Positions 1 through 9,547 of a stretch of 64,000 bases of DNA are shown in pieces. This DNA comes from Rhodobacterales bacterium (GTDB lineage: Bacteria; Pseudomonadota; Alphaproteobacteria; Rhodobacterales; Rhodobacteraceae): positions 43,655 through 107,654 of the forward strand of contig PDSA01000030.1 of assembly GCA_002748285.1 (NCBI GenBank). The letters are read 5' to 3'. The notes under the pieces were generated by a model. It was not told the origin of the DNA. It ran no database searches and worked only from the letters and a program-made list of their open reading frames with translations. Positions within the stretch are counted from its first letter, which is position 1; every line of letters starts with the position of its first letter. The position numbers and the translations under genes are program-made.

Positions 1-217
1 AGACCTCTGCATAATGCCGCATAATGTCAATAACGCGGGGATGCGCCTGCCTGGGTAGGCGCTTATGTCGGACATGGATGCTAACGCTGTTTGCGAATAA
101 GTCGTTTTGTTTTCGTGTGTTGAGAGGTTTTTTGCGCCTGCCGGGGGGCAGGCAGGCGCATCCCGGCCTGTCGGCCGGGCGGGACATTGATAGGGAACGC
201 AGCTTTATGCAGAGGTC
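1..217. mobile_element. Small element with inverted-repeat ends (MITE-like or IS remnant)
   Basis: The first 14 bases (AGACCTCTGCATAA) are the exact reverse complement of 204-217, and weaker matching continues inward. No transposase frame is present between the ends, so this looks like a non-autonomous element or internally deleted insertion sequence. Its interior contains a GC-rich palindromic block (134-185) that recurs at 41267-41318. Similar ends occur singly at 45129-45140 and 55922-55937. It lies just downstream of fabI. The left end coincides with the window edge, so the target duplication cannot be checked. Confidence 0.6.
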
Positions 218-242
218 TTAAAAAACACTCCAGTCCCGAGCC

Positions 243-1031
243 CTACAGATTTTCGGTTTGCGCCATGCCCAGAATGTGAAAGCCGCCATCCACATGGATG
301 ATCTCGCCCGTTGTGCAAGCCCCGGCATCCGAGGCCAGATAGACCGCCGTGCCGCCGACTGCCTCAAGCGTGGCGTTGGCGCGCAGCGGAGCGTTGGCTT
401 CGGTGTGGCGATAGGTTTTACGCGCCCCGCCAATCGCTGCCCCGGCCAGGGTTTTCATCGGCCCCGGCGAGATCGCGTTCACCCGGATGCCCTCGGGCCC
501 CAGATCATTGGCCAGATACCGCACCGAGCTTTCCAGCGCCGCCTTGGCCACACCCATCACATTATAATAGGGCGTCACCCGGTTGGAGCCCTGAAAGGTG
601 AGCGTCAGCACCGTGCCGCCATCTTTCATCAGCGGCGCGGCGCGGCGGGCCACGTCGATCAGTGAATAGCAGGAAATATCCAGCGAGTTCTTGAAATTGT
701 CGCGGCTGGTGTTCACGAAACGCCCGGTCAGCTCATTCTTGTCGGAAAAGGCCAGCGCATGGACGATGAAATCCAGCTGCCCCCATTGCTGCTCGATCTG
801 CGGAAAAGCCGCATCCAGAGAGGCATCATCGGTCACATCCACATCCAGTAGAATACTCGCGCCCAGCTGTTCGGCCAGTGGCGCAACCCGTTTGCCAAAG
901 GCTTCGCCCTGATAGGTCAGTGCCAGCTCGGCCCCCGCATTCGCCATGGCCGAGGCAATCCCGAAAGCGATCGAGCGGTTATTGGCAACGCCCATGACAA
1001 GACCGCGCTTGCCTTTCAGTAAATCCGACAT
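243..1031 (-). CDS. fabI: Enoyl-[acyl-carrier-protein] reductase, NADH-dependent
   Basis: FabI reduces trans-2-enoyl-ACP in the last step of each fatty-acid elongation cycle in the cytoplasm. The 262-residue length is normal for the family. The SDR fold is clear: the nucleotide-binding stretch GVANNRSIAFGIA at residues 14-26, and the FabI-type catalytic pair Tyr156 and Lys163 in YNVMGVAK. The C-terminal IHVDGGFHILGM is also typical. It is the last gene of a leftward fabA-fabB-fabI series, 9 bases after fabB, so co-transcription is likely. Confidence 0.96.
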   Translation of the reverse strand: MSDLLKGKRGLVMGVANNRSIAFGIASAMANAGAELALTYQGEAFGKRVAPLAEQLGASILLDVDVTDDASLDAAFPQIEQQWGQLDFIVHALAFSDKNELTGRFVNTSRDNFKNSLDISCYSLIDVARRAAPLMKDGGTVLTLTFQGSNRVTPYYNVMGVAKAALESSVRYLANDLGPEGIRVNAISPGPMKTLAGAAIGGARKTYRHTEANAPLRANATLEAVGGTAVYLASDAGACTTGEIIHVDGGFHILGMAQTENL

Positions 1032-1040
1032 GTTGATTAT

Positions 1041-2267
1041 CTACCCGTGATATTTGCTCATGGCGATGGTGCCATTGGTGCCACCAAATCCAAAGCTGTT
1101 GGAAAGAACCGTGTCAAGCCCGGCATTTTCGACGAATTCGGTGCAGATTTCATCTGGATGAATTTCCGGGTCCAGCTCGGTGATATTGGCCGAAGGCGGG
1201 ATGAAATCGCCCTGCATCATGATCAGGCTATAGATCGCCTCATGCACGCCGGCACCACCCAGACAGTGGCCGGTCAGCGATTTGGTTGAGGTGATCAGCG
1301 GGGTGTTGCCTTCGCCAAAGACGCTGCGCACGGCTTTGACTTCGGTCACATCGCCAGCCGGGGTCGAAGTGCCGTGGGCGTTGATATAGCCGACCTTGCG
1401 GTCTCCGATGGTGGACAGGGCCAGTTGCATCGAACGCTCGGCCCCTTCGCCGGAGGGGGCCACCATGTCGTGGCCGTCGGAAGTGGCGCCATAGCCGGTG
1501 ACTTCGGCGTAAATCTTCGCCCCACGGGCCAGCGCGTGTTCCAGCTCTTCCAACACCAGAACCCCGCCACCGCCGGCAATCACAAAGCCATCGCGGGTGG
1601 CGTCAAAAGCGCGCGAGGCGGTTTCCGGGGCATCGTTATATTTGCTCGACATCGCGCCCATGGCGTCAAACAGGCAGGACAGGGTCCAGTCCAGCTCTTC
1701 GCCGCCGCCGGCAAAGACCACATCCTGCTTGCCGAACTGGATCTGCTCAACCCCGTTGCCGATACAGTGCAGCGAGGTGGTGCAGGCCGAGGTGATCGAA
1801 TAATTCACCCCTTTGATCTTGAACGGAGTCGCCAGACAGGCCGAATTGGTCGAGGACATGCAGCGCGTCACCATGAACGGGCCCATGCGTTTGGGGCTGC
1901 CTTTTTCCTTGACGATCTTATGCGCCTGAAAAAAGTTCGAGGTCGATGGGCCGCCAGAGCCCATGATCATACCGGTGCGGGGGTTGGACACCTCGTTTGG
2001 TTCCAGCCCGCTATCGGCAATTGCCTGTTCCATGGCGATGAAATTATACGCTGCCCCCGGGCCCATGAAACGCATATTGCGCTTGTCGATATGCTCCGTC
2101 ACGTCGATTTTCGGCAGACCGTGGATCTGGCTGCGAAAGCCGTTTTCGGCATATTCCGGGGCGGCGACGATACCGGATTTGCTGTTGCGCAGCGAGTCGG
2201 TGACTTCTTTGACATTGTTGCCGATAGACGAAACAATGCCCATCCCGGTGATAACAACACGACGCAT
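1041..2267 (-). CDS. fabB: 3-oxoacyl-[acyl-carrier-protein] synthase I
   Basis: FabB condenses malonyl-ACP with growing acyl chains and is needed to elongate the unsaturated intermediates made by FabA. At 408 residues it has the usual length. The thiolase-fold catalytic triad is visible: Cys162 in ITSACTTS, His298 in [11 protein letters not shown] and His334 in [10 protein letters not shown]. It lies between fabA (23 bases upstream) and fabI (9 bases downstream) on the same strand, the unsaturated fatty-acid module. Confidence 0.96.
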   Translation of the reverse strand: MRRVVITGMGIVSSIGNNVKEVTDSLRNSKSGIVAAPEYAENGFRSQIHGLPKIDVTEHIDKRNMRFMGPGAAYNFIAMEQAIADSGLEPNEVSNPRTGMIMGSGGPSTSNFFQAHKIVKEKGSPKRMGPFMVTRCMSSTNSACLATPFKIKGVNYSITSACTTSLHCIGNGVEQIQFGKQDVVFAGGGEELDWTLSCLFDAMGAMSSKYNDAPETASRAFDATRDGFVIAGGGGVLVLEELEHALARGAKIYAEVTGYGATSDGHDMVAPSGEGAERSMQLALSTIGDRKVGYINAHGTSTPAGDVTEVKAVRSVFGEGNTPLITSTKSLTGHCLGGAGVHEAIYSLIMMQGDFIPPSANITELDPEIHPDEICTEFVENAGLDTVLSNSFGFGGTNGTIAMSKYHG

Positions 2268-2290
2268 TGGCGTTCTCCTTGAATTAAGCG

Positions 2291-2803
2291 CTAGTCTTTT
2301 GCGGCGGCCAAGCCGACCTTCATATCCTTGACCGAATAGATCTGCTCGCCATCGGCGATGATGATACCATCGGCGACCCCCATCTTCAAACGCCGGTCAA
2401 TGACGCGGTGGAAATCAATGTGGTAGGTGATCATTTTGGTGTCAGGCGTGACCATGCCGGAAAATTTCACATCTCCGGCCCCCAGAGCAAAACCTTGCCC
2501 CAGCATCCCGCGCCAGCCCAGATTAAAGCCAGTCAGCTGCCACAGCCCGTCCAGTCCCAGACAGCCGGGCATCACCGGATTGCCGGGGAAGTGGCATTCA
2601 AAGAACCACAGATCCGGGTGGATATCAAACTCGGCAACGATATGACCCTTGCCATGTTTGCCCCCATCGGCAGACACTTCGGTAATCCGATCCATCATCA
2701 GCATCGGCGGCATTGGCAGCTGCGCATTGCCCGGGCCGAACAATTCGCCTTGCGCACATTTGATCAGATCGTCTTTGTCAAAACTGCTTGGATATTGGCT
2801 CAT
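2291..2803 (-). CDS. fabA: 3-hydroxydecanoyl-ACP dehydratase/isomerase
   Basis: FabA dehydrates 3-hydroxydecanoyl-ACP and isomerises the trans-2 product to cis-3, which starts unsaturated fatty-acid synthesis. The 170-residue hot-dog protein has the catalytic His71 in [12 protein letters not shown] and Asp85 in GLDGLWQL. It is the first gene of the fabA-fabB-fabI series and is divergent from irr across about 190 bases. Confidence 0.96.
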   Translation of the reverse strand: MSQYPSSFDKDDLIKCAQGELFGPGNAQLPMPPMLMMDRITEVSADGGKHGKGHIVAEFDIHPDLWFFECHFPGNPVMPGCLGLDGLWQLTGFNLGWRGMLGQGFALGAGDVKFSGMVTPDTKMITYHIDFHRVIDRRLKMGVADGIIIADGEQIYSVKDMKVGLAAAKD

Positions 2804-2915
2804 TGAGCAGTGTCCTTTATGGTTTTCATGGTGTTACATGGCGGGTTTTGCTGCCTTGTATCATTTTGCCTTGAAGGGTTGCAATAGCCAGCGGGTGCAA
2901 GAATCCAATATAGAT

Positions 2916-2930
2916 TGCGAGTTATTTGCA
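2916..2930. promoter_or_regulatory. Candidate Fur/Mur-like operator upstream of irr
   Basis: TGCGAGTTATTTGCA is a near-palindrome (arms of the form TGCRARTnATTTGCA) lying 62-76 bases before the irr start in the fabA-irr divergent region. It resembles the AT-rich dyads bound by Fur-family regulators in alphaproteobacteria. That irr is itself iron-regulated is established in the group; that this dyad is the site is inference. Confidence 0.35.
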
Positions 2931-2991
2931 ATTGAAACTGGCTAAATTTATCGACTATAAGGGCGGTGCAATAGCAACGGAAGATATATTC

Positions 2992-3414
2992 ATGACGAAG
3001 CAAGCAAATGATCTGGGGGCCCAATGGCTGAGCGGAGCCGGTTTGCGTCCCACCCGCCAGCGCCTGTCTTTGGCCAGATTGCTGGTCGGCGATGGTAAGG
3101 ATCGGCATGTGACGGCCGAGAGCCTTTATATGGCGGTGCAGAAGTCCGGTGAGAAGGTGTCTCTGGCCACGGTTTACAACACGCTGCGGGCGTTTTGTCA
3201 GGCCGGGTTGCTGCGCGAGATCATGGTGGATGGCGCGATGAGCTATTTCGACACCAATATGACGGATCATCCGCATTTCTTTTGGGAAGACAGCGCCGAA
3301 ATCATGGATGCCCCCAATGATGATCTGGTGATCAGCCAGCTGCCTTTGGCCCCGGATGGCAGCGAGATCAGCAAGGTCGATGTGGTGATCCGGCTGCGCA
3401 AGACCGATAGCTGA
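2992..3414 (+). CDS. irr: Fur-family iron response regulator Irr
   Basis: Irr is the haem/iron-responsive transcription factor of alphaproteobacteria that represses iron-consuming genes and activates others under iron limitation. The protein is 140 residues from the ATG at 2992, which follows a purine-rich stretch and fits family length; an in-frame upstream start at 2926 would add 22 poorly conserved residues. The Fur winged helix is seen in LRPTRQRLSLARLL and SLATVYNTLRAFCQAGLLREI, and the histidine-rich DHPHFF corresponds to the Irr metal or haem site. The C-terminal CxxC zinc motifs of true Fur are absent. Its position divergent from fabA is a common Rhodobacterales arrangement. Confidence 0.88.
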   Translation: MTKQANDLGAQWLSGAGLRPTRQRLSLARLLVGDGKDRHVTAESLYMAVQKSGEKVSLATVYNTLRAFCQAGLLREIMVDGAMSYFDTNMTDHPHFFWEDSAEIMDAPNDDLVISQLPLAPDGSEISKVDVVIRLRKTDS

Positions 3415-3624
3415 CGCAATCGCGGGCATTTCACAAGCGCTGCTTGTGTGTGGCCTTTGCGACGGCTTGTCCGCTCGGGCCAGACCGGAATGGGGGCTTG
3501 TGGGTGGCATCCCTTTTGCTTAGGCCGGATGGGCAAGAAAACCGCGCATAAATTCAAGCGCAGCCTTGCGGGTATCCTCGGTCAGAGGTAAAGCCTAACA
3601 AAACAGCTAAACCGGAGACCCCAG

Positions 3625-3912
3625 ATGTCGATCAATAAAGAAACCGCCGCCCGGGTGGCCCATTTGGCCCGGATCCGGGTTGATGATGCGGCCCTGCCTG
3701 CGCTGGCCGAAGAGTTCAACGCGATTCTCGGTTTTATTGAACAGCTCAACGAGGTTGATGTGGACGGGGTCGAGCCGATGACCTCGGTTACTCCGATGCG
3801 TCTGAAACGCCGTGATGATGTGGTGACCGACGGCAATCAGGCTGACAAAGTTCTCAAAAATGCACCCGATGCCCGCGAGGGTTTCTTTGCTGTGCCAAAA
3901 GTGGTGGAGTAA
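3625..3912 (+). CDS. gatC: Aspartyl/glutamyl-tRNA amidotransferase subunit C
   Basis: GatC is the small stabilising subunit of GatCAB, which converts misacylated Glu-tRNA(Gln) or Asp-tRNA(Asn) to the amide form. The 95-residue protein has the family pattern: [11 protein letters not shown] near the N-terminus, then [25 protein letters not shown], then the RRDDVV segment. It ends 3 bases before gatA, so the two are translated as a unit. gatB is not in this window. Confidence 0.93.
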   Translation: MSINKETAARVAHLARIRVDDAALPALAEEFNAILGFIEQLNEVDVDGVEPMTSVTPMRLKRRDDVVTDGNQADKVLKNAPDAREGFFAVPKVVE

Positions 3913-3915
3913 ATC

Positions 3916-5238
3916 ATGTCTGATCTGAACACACTCACGATCTCTGAGGCCCGCGACAAGCTGCGCAGCGGCGAGGTCAGCGCGGTTGAGCTGACCGAGA
4001 GCTGCTTGTCAGCGATTGAAGGGGCCGATGTGCTGAATGCCTTTGTGCATAACACGCCCGAAATCGCCCGCGAGCAGGCCAAGGCCGCCGATCAGCGTCT
4101 GAAGGCTGGTGATGCGCCGGATATGTGCGGCATTCCGGTGGGGATCAAGGATCTGTTCTGCACCAAGGGCGTGGCCTCGCAGGCGGCTTCGGCGATTCTG
4201 GAAGGGTTCAAACCCGAATATGAAAGCACCATCACCCAGCAGCTGTGGGACAGCGGCGCGGTGATGCTGGGCAAGCTGAACATGGATGAATTCGCCATGG
4301 GCTCGTCCAATGAAACCTCGGTTTATGGCAATGCGGTCAATCCGCGGCGCCGGCAGGGGGATACGGCGCAACTGACGCCCGGGGGCTCGTCCGGGGGCTC
4401 GGCGGCGGCGGTGGCGGCTGATCTGTGTCTGGGGGCGACCGGCACCGATACCGGCGGTTCGATCCGGCAACCGGCGGCCTTTACCGGCATCACCGGCATC
4501 AAACCCACATACGGGCGCTGCTCGCGCTGGGGGGTGGTGGCCTTTGCCTCGTCGCTGGATCAGGCCGGTCCGATGACCAAATCCGTGCGCGATGCGGCGA
4601 TCATGCTGCGGGCGATGGCCGGCCATGACGCCAAGGATTCGACCAGCGCCGATCTGGCCGTGCCCGATTTCGAAGCCGCGCTGAGCGGCGACGTCAAGGG
4701 CAAAAAGATCGGCATCCCCAAGGAATACCACATGGAGGGCATCCCGGCCGAGATCGAAAAGCTCTGGGCCGAGGGCACCGCGATGCTTAAGGATGCCGGG
4801 GCCGAGGTGGTGGATATTTCGCTGCCGCATACGAAATACGCGCTGCCGGCCTATTATGTGATTGCTCCGGCTGAGGCTTCGAGCAATCTGGCCCGCTATG
4901 ACGGGGTGCGCTATGGCCACCGTGCGACTTTGGCTGCGGGCGAGGGCATTGACGACATGTATGAAAAAACCCGCGCCGAAGGCTTTGGCCATGAGGTGCA
5001 GCGGGGCGAGATGACCGATGCCGATCCGGTGCAGATGTATCTGAATGATGTGTTCACCGTCACCGTCAATCTGGCCGGGCTGCCGGGGATTTCGGTTCCG
5101 GCGGGGCTGGATCAACAGGGTTTGCCGTTGGGTCTGCAGCTGATTGGCCGCCCTTGGCAAGAGGGTGAATTGCTGAATTTTGCTTATGCGCTGGAAAACG
5201 CCGCCGGTTTTGTTTCCAAAGCGGAAAAATGGTGGTAA
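3916..5238 (+). CDS. gatA: Aspartyl/glutamyl-tRNA amidotransferase subunit A, with an internal deletion
   Basis: GatA is the glutaminase subunit of GatCAB. The amidase-signature triad is intact: Lys78 ([10 protein letters not shown]), cis-Ser158 (PGGSSGGS) and nucleophile Ser182 ([11 protein letters not shown]). The product is 440 residues, whereas relatives are about 490-495. The missing piece falls at residue 363/364 (base 5004/5005): family members continue after the HEVQR-like segment with a block containing GTYVLSAGYYDAYY, a KVR-TLI helix and LTPATPS, and only then reach GEMTDADP. Here HEVQR is fused directly to GEMTDADP, so about 55 codons are gone in frame. The lost block belongs to the amidase fold, so activity is doubtful unless a second copy exists. 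Confidence 0.88.
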   Translation: MSDLNTLTISEARDKLRSGEVSAVELTESCLSAIEGADVLNAFVHNTPEIAREQAKAADQRLKAGDAPDMCGIPVGIKDLFCTKGVASQAASAILEGFKPEYESTITQQLWDSGAVMLGKLNMDEFAMGSSNETSVYGNAVNPRRRQGDTAQLTPGGSSGGSAAAVAADLCLGATGTDTGGSIRQPAAFTGITGIKPTYGRCSRWGVVAFASSLDQAGPMTKSVRDAAIMLRAMAGHDAKDSTSADLAVPDFEAALSGDVKGKKIGIPKEYHMEGIPAEIEKLWAEGTAMLKDAGAEVVDISLPHTKYALPAYYVIAPAEASSNLARYDGVRYGHRATLAAGEGIDDMYEKTRAEGFGHEVQRGEMTDADPVQMYLNDVFTVTVNLAGLPGISVPAGLDQQGLPLGLQLIGRPWQEGELLNFAYALENAAGFVSKAEKWW

Positions 5239-5267
5239 TCAACTTTAGGATCTAACGGGTAAGGGTG

Positions 5268-5924
5268 AATATGATGCGGTATGTCTTTTCTGCGATGGTG
5301 GTATTGGCTCTGGCGGCGTGCCAGCCAAAGGTGCCTGACTCTGGGGTTGGCTTTGATGGCTACTCCGAATACGCGAAAAAACGTGCTGCCCGCGATGCCC
5401 AGTTGGAGGGCAATCAGATCGGCCGCGGCGGCGTTGTGTCCGATGAGATCAGCCAGGCGGGCACGCAACGGGTGAAACAGACACATACCAGCACGGCTGC
5501 GATCTCGGACGAGCAGGATTTCAACGCGGTTTCGGGCCGTGAAACGATTGAGAGCGACAAAGAACGTCTGGCGCGTCAGCGGGCGCAATATGTGGTGATC
5601 GAACCCACCGCCGTGCCCACCGGCAGCAATGCGCAAGGGGCGGCTCTGGTGAAATATGCGCTTTCGACCAGAAACAAGCGCGGTCAGGCGATTTACAAGC
5701 GTTCGAATGCCGGGATGTCGGCACAGCGTTATCGGCGCAACTGTGCGAAATACCCTTCCCCCGACCGGGCACAGACGGCGTTTCTGAACAGCGGAGGCCC
5801 GGCCAGAGACAGCAAAGGGCTCGACCCCGATGGCGATGGGTTCGCCTGTGAGTGGGATCCGCAGCCATTCCGCAATGCGCGCAAAGCGGCCTCAATTCGG
5901 GCTGTGCCACCGGAAAACGGGTGA
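5268..5924 (+). CDS. Excalibur-domain lipoprotein
   Basis: The protein starts with a lipoprotein signal: a short basic N-terminus, a hydrophobic stretch and the lipobox LAAC with Cys19 (counting from the first Met at 5265; an ATG at 5271/5274 is equally possible). The C-terminus carries an excalibur-type calcium-binding motif, DPDGDGFACEWDP, preceded by a paired cysteine in RRNCAKYPSP. The middle is polar and low in homology. It is probably anchored in the outer or inner membrane, facing the periplasm. Its stop overlaps the start of the next gene (GTGA), which is a peptidoglycan amidase, so a cell-wall role is possible but unproven. Confidence 0.7.
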   Translation, partial: NMMRYVFSAMVVLALAACQPKVPDSGVGFDGYSEYAKKRAARDAQLEGNQIGRGGVVSDEISQAGTQRVKQTHTSTAAISDEQDFNAVSGRETIESDKERLARQRAQYVVIEPTAVPTGSNAQGAALVKYALSTRNKRGQAIYKRSNAGMSAQRYRRNCAKYPSPDRAQTAFLNSGGPARDSKGLDPDGDGFACEWDPQPFRNARKAASIRAVPPENG

Positions 5925-6622
5925 TCTGTCACCACAGCCCCAGCCCGAATTTTACCGCCCGCCGGGACGGGGCGCGGCCCGGTCTGGTGGTTCTGCACTA
6001 CACGGCCATGCAGTGTGCCCCATCGGCGGTGTCGTGGCTGTGCAATCCTGAGTCTCAGGTCTCGGCCCATTACCTGATTTCGGAAACCGGTGATGTGTTT
6101 CAGATGGTGGCCGAGGATCAACGCGCCTGGCACGCCGGAGCCGGGCAGTGGGGCGCGATTTGTGATGTGAATTCCCATTCTATCGGCATTGAACTGGCCA
6201 ATCCCGGCGATTGCCCGTTCCCGCTGCCTCAGATGACGGCGCTGGAGGGCTTGCTGGCGGGGATCATGCAACGCTGGGACATTGCAGCGCATCGGGTGAT
6301 CGGCCATTCCGACATGGCTCCGGGGCGCAAGATTGATCCGGGGTGGCGGTTTGACTGGTGCGCTCTGGCGCGGGCGGGGCTGTCTGTTTGGCCGCGCTGT
6401 GATCTGGACCATGGCCCGGCAGGGCCGGCGGATGAGCAGCAGTTTCTGCGCCTGATCGCCCGGTTTGGCTATACCGCCCGGGCCGAGCCCGCTACTTTGC
6501 TGGCCAGTTTCCGTTTGCGGTTTCGTCCCTGGGCGCAGGGGCCGCTGGGTGGGGTGGATTTGCGCATCGCCCACGATCTGGCCGCGCGCTTCCCCGTTGA
6601 CGCTGAAGGGGCAAACGCTTAG
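5921..6622 (+). CDS. N-acetylmuramoyl-L-alanine amidase, AmpD/AmiD type
   Basis: A 233-residue amidase_2 family enzyme that cleaves the bond between muramyl sugar and peptide in peptidoglycan or recycled muropeptides. Zinc and active-site residues are visible in VVLHYTAM, in SIGIELANPG and in HRVIGHSDMAPGRKIDPG. The best start is the GTG at 5921, which overlaps the stop of the upstream lipoprotein gene; extending to the ATG at 5852 would run through that gene's coding region. A C-terminal domain after residue 150 (FLRLIARFGY, FRLRFRPW) resembles the helical peptidoglycan-binding tail of AmiD. No clear signal peptide is seen. Confidence 0.85.
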   Translation: MICHHSPSPNFTARRDGARPGLVVLHYTAMQCAPSAVSWLCNPESQVSAHYLISETGDVFQMVAEDQRAWHAGAGQWGAICDVNSHSIGIELANPGDCPFPLPQMTALEGLLAGIMQRWDIAAHRVIGHSDMAPGRKIDPGWRFDWCALARAGLSVWPRCDLDHGPAGPADEQQFLRLIARFGYTARAEPATLLASFRLRFRPWAQGPLGGVDLRIAHDLAARFPVDAEGANA

Positions 6623-6631
6623 GTAACAAAA

Positions 6632-7018
6632 TGCGCGGATGGCTGGATGGCCGCGTTTGCCGCTTTGGTGAACGAGGAAAGTCCGGACTCCACAAAACAA
6701 CGGTGCCGGGTAACGCCCGGCTGGGGAAACCCAAGGGAAAGCGCCACAGAAAACAGACCGCCTGCCCCTGTGGCAGGTCAGGGTGAAACGGTGGGGTAAG
6801 AGCCCACCGCGGGGCTGGCAACAGCACCGGCACGGCAAGCCCCACCGGGAGCAATGCCAAATAGGAACCGCACGGGTGAAAAGGCCCAAAGCTGTTTTGG
6901 CTTGACGGTTCGGGTTGGCAGCTGGATCTGTCCGGTAACGGGCAGGGTAGATGAATGGCCATCGCGCATCGGGGTTGCCTGATGCGCACAGAATCCGGCT
7001 TATAGGCCATCCGCGCAC
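6632..7018 (+). ncRNA. rnpB: RNase P RNA, bacterial class A
   Basis: This is the catalytic RNA of RNase P, which trims 5' leaders from tRNA precursors. The outer helix pairs GCGCGGATGGC near 6633 with GCCATCCGCGC near 7006-7016. The universally conserved GAGGAAAGTCCGG lies near 6674, and the 3' conserved AGAATCCGGCTTATAGG is at 6990-7006. ACAGAAA and the CGGGTGAAA-type elements lie between. Length of about 387 bases is normal. Ends are approximate. Confidence 0.93.
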
Positions 7019-7181
7019 CTCTGTGGCCCCTGTTCGGAAAAATTGCGGGAAAAGTCGGGCTGTATGGCGTTATCGGGATGAATTTTCGCGGATTGCTGTT
7101 GACTCGGCAAGCAAAGGCGATAAAAGGCGGGTTCGTAGATTTATCCGGGCCGCTTTGGTCCCCCGCTTTAGGAGTATACTC

Positions 7182-7349
7182 ATGGCGAAGCCAACCACGA
7201 TTAAAATCCGCCTGAATTCGACAGCGGGCACCGGCCACTTTTATGTGACCAAAAAGAACGCCCGCACCATGACTGAAAAAATGACCGTGAACAAATATGA
7301 TCCGGTTGTGCGCAAGCATGTGGAGTATAAGGAAGGCAAGATCAAGTAA
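7182..7349 (+). CDS. rpmG: 50S ribosomal protein L33
   Basis: A 55-residue ribosomal protein beginning [18 protein letters not shown] and ending VEYKEGKIK, which is standard L33 of alphaproteobacteria (the form without zinc-binding cysteines). A TTAGGAG ribosome binding site stands 8 bases before the ATG. It follows rnpB and is closed by a strong terminator. Confidence 0.96.
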
Positions 7350-7387
7350 GATCGGTGCCTCGGGCCTGATGACGGGCCTGATCAGAT

Positions 7388-7419
7388 AAAAAGCCACGCA
7401 TTGGATTGCGTGGCTTTTT
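7388..7419 (+). terminator. Rho-independent terminator of rpmG
   Basis: A perfect 13-base stem, AAAAAGCCACGCA paired with TGCGTGGCTTTTT, closes over a 6-base loop and ends in a T run. It lies 38 bases after the rpmG stop. Because the stem is A/T flanked on both sides it may also stop leftward transcription from the Fe-S gene downstream. Confidence 0.9.
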
Positions 7420-7463
7420 GCGTTTTTGGGGTGGGCTGTCAGTTGGAAATAGACGCCAAGGTT

Positions 7464-7814
7464 TTACATTTCGTTAAACTTGATCGACTCTCCGCAACCG
7501 CAAGCTTCGCTCACATTGGGGTTATTGAATTTGAAACCGCTCTCTAGCAGGGTGGTCTCATAATCAATCTCGGTGCCGAACATGAACATTTGCGCCATCG
7601 GAGCAATCATGATCCGGGCATCCCCCTGTTCGATGACTTCATCCATCGGGTCCAACTCGGTGACGAATTCCATGGTGTATTCCATGCCGACACAGCCGCC
7701 CTTGATCAGCCCGATCCGCAAGCCCAGATGACCGTCACGCGCCATCAGATCGGCAATCCGCTTGGCCGCTCGGGGGGTCATGCTGACCGCGTTTTTACGG
7801 GTGGGGGCGTTCAT
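7464..7814 (-). CDS. HesB/IscA-family iron-sulfur assembly protein
   Basis: A-type Fe-S carrier that receives clusters from a scaffold and passes them to apoproteins. The 116-residue protein has the three family cysteines: one in KGGCVGMEY and two in the C-terminal CGCGES. The SufA/IscA/ErpA choice cannot be settled by eye, though in Rhodobacterales this gene usually closes the suf operon as sufA. It lies 23 bases downstream of the SufT-like gene on the same strand, which supports a SUF-linked role. Confidence 0.88.
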   Translation of the reverse strand: MNAPTRKNAVSMTPRAAKRIADLMARDGHLGLRIGLIKGGCVGMEYTMEFVTELDPMDEVIEQGDARIMIAPMAQMFMFGTEIDYETTLLESGFKFNNPNVSEACGCGESIKFNEM

Positions 7815-7837
7815 TTGATTCTCCTGAAAGGGCGCAT

Positions 7838-8290
7838 TTACATGAAGCCCAGCTCAAGGCGGGCATCGTCGCTCATCATATCCATGCCCCATTGGGGCTC
7901 CCACACCAGCTGCACATCCACCGATTGCACCCCGGGCACGGCGGAAACGGCATCCGCCACCCAGCCGGGCATTTCACCCGCCACCGGACATCCCGGTGCG
8001 GTCAGAGACATATTGATCCGCACTTCGCCATCATCGCTGATGTCGATGGTGTAAATCAGCCCCAGATCATAGATATTCACCGGCACTTCCGGGTCGTAAA
8101 CCGAACGGCAGGCCTCGACGATCTGATCAAACAGCTCGTGATCGGTGCTGGAGGGTTTGATCAACGGCGTCCCCTCGGCATCCTCCGCTGCGGGCTCGGC
8201 CGGTTGGCGCGGCGGGTGCTGGCCTTCGATCGGGTCGGCCATATAGGGCACATAGGGGTTGTCATCGGGGGTGTTCTGTTCATCGGCCAT
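7838..8290 (-). CDS. SufT/MIP18-family (DUF59) Fe-S maturation protein
   Basis: The 150-residue protein has a proline- and acid-rich N-terminal tail (about residues 1-48) followed by a DUF59 domain: IVEACRSVYDPEVPVNIYDLGLIY, the conserved Cys in LTAPGCPVAGEMP, and VQLVWEPQW. SufT proteins help mature Fe-S enzymes and are normally encoded with suf genes. Here it precedes an A-type carrier gene. The next upstream suf genes are not in the window, because tgt is divergent. Confidence 0.86.
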   Translation of the reverse strand: MADEQNTPDDNPYVPYMADPIEGQHPPRQPAEPAAEDAEGTPLIKPSSTDHELFDQIVEACRSVYDPEVPVNIYDLGLIYTIDISDDGEVRINMSLTAPGCPVAGEMPGWVADAVSAVPGVQSVDVQLVWEPQWGMDMMSDDARLELGFM

Positions 8291-8394
8291 GGCGCATCTC
8301 GTCTGGGTTTCCTTAGCAAATACATAGGGATTAATGCACCCAAGGTCCAGAGCGGCGATTGCACAAGCGGCAAAACCCGCGTAAACGGGCGGCT

Positions 8395-9525
8395 ATGACG
8401 CAGAAATTTACCTTTGATCTGGCCACCACCGATGGCAAAGCCCGTACCGGCACCATTCACACGCCCCGCGGAGATATTGCCACGCCGGCCTTTATGCCGG
8501 TGGGCACCGCCGCCACCGTAAAAGCCATGCTGCCGGAAAATGTCGCCGCCACCGGGGCGCAGATTTTGCTGGGCAACACTTATCATTTGATGCTGAGACC
8601 CACGGCCGAGCGCATTGCGGCGCTGGGCGGCTTGCACAAATTCATGAACTGGCAGGGGCCGATTTTGACCGATAGCGGCGGCTTTCAGGTGATGAGCCTG
8701 TCTGATCTGCGCAAAATGTCGGAACATGGGGTGGTGTTCAAATCGCATATTGATGGCTCGAAACACGAAATCACCCCGGAACGCAGCATGGAAATCCAGC
8801 GGCTGCTGGGCAGCGATATCGTGATGTGTTTTGACGAATGCACCCCGCACCCGGCGACGCGGCAACAGGCGCTGGACTCGATGCAGCTGTCGATGCGCTG
8901 GGCGCAGCGCTCCCGTGATGCGTTTGGCGACCGGCCCGGCCATGCGCTGTTTGGCATCCAGCAGGGCAGTGTGTTTCAGGATCAACGTCAGGAAAGTGCC
9001 GAGAAGCTGATCCAGATCGGCTTTGACGGTTACGCCGTGGGCGGTCTGGCGGTGGGCGAGGGGCAGCAGACCATGTTCGACGTGCTGGATTACGCCCCCG
9101 ACATGCTGCCCGCCGACAAGCCGCGTTATCTGATGGGAGTGGGCAAGCCCGACGATCTGGTCGGAGCCGTTGCCCGTGGCATTGACATGTTCGATTGCGT
9201 GCTGCCATCGCGTTCCGGGCGCACCGGGCAGATTTTCACCCGTTTCGGGGTGCTGAACATCAAAAACGCCCGCCACCGGGATGACCCGCGCCCGCTGGAT
9301 GAACATTGCACCTGCCCGGCTTGCGCCAATTACAGCCGCGCCTATCTGCACCATGTGTTCAAGGCGCAAGAGATCATTTCTTCGATGCTGATGACTTGGC
9401 ACAATCTGCATTATTACCAAGAGCTGATGGCGGGTATGCGCCGCGCCATTGCCGCGGGCACATTTGCCGAGTTTCAGGCCGAGTTCCACCGCCAGCGCGC
9501 ACAGGGCGATATCGAGCCCCTTTAG
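8395..9525 (+). CDS. tgt: Queuine tRNA-ribosyltransferase
   Basis: Tgt swaps guanine 34 of GUN-anticodon tRNAs for the queuosine precursor. The enzyme is 376 residues from the ATG at 8395, with MTQKFTFDL matching the family start. Landmarks are [25 protein letters not shown], the active-site [18 protein letters not shown], and the zinc site in [16 protein letters not shown]. The ATG at 8359 would add 12 residues of low-complexity sequence and is less likely. The next gene begins 22 bases downstream. Confidence 0.96.
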   Translation: MTQKFTFDLATTDGKARTGTIHTPRGDIATPAFMPVGTAATVKAMLPENVAATGAQILLGNTYHLMLRPTAERIAALGGLHKFMNWQGPILTDSGGFQVMSLSDLRKMSEHGVVFKSHIDGSKHEITPERSMEIQRLLGSDIVMCFDECTPHPATRQQALDSMQLSMRWAQRSRDAFGDRPGHALFGIQQGSVFQDQRQESAEKLIQIGFDGYAVGGLAVGEGQQTMFDVLDYAPDMLPADKPRYLMGVGKPDDLVGAVARGIDMFDCVLPSRSGRTGQIFTRFGVLNIKNARHRDDPRPLDEHCTCPACANYSRAYLHHVFKAQEIISSMLMTWHNLHYYQELMAGMRRAIAAGTFAEFQAEFHRQRAQGDIEPL

Positions 9526-9547
9526 AAGCGTTCTGAAAGGGGCTCTG

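Noticed and set aside
1374..2282. A 302-codon + strand frame across fabB
   Set aside because: Fully antisense to fabB with shadow-like composition.
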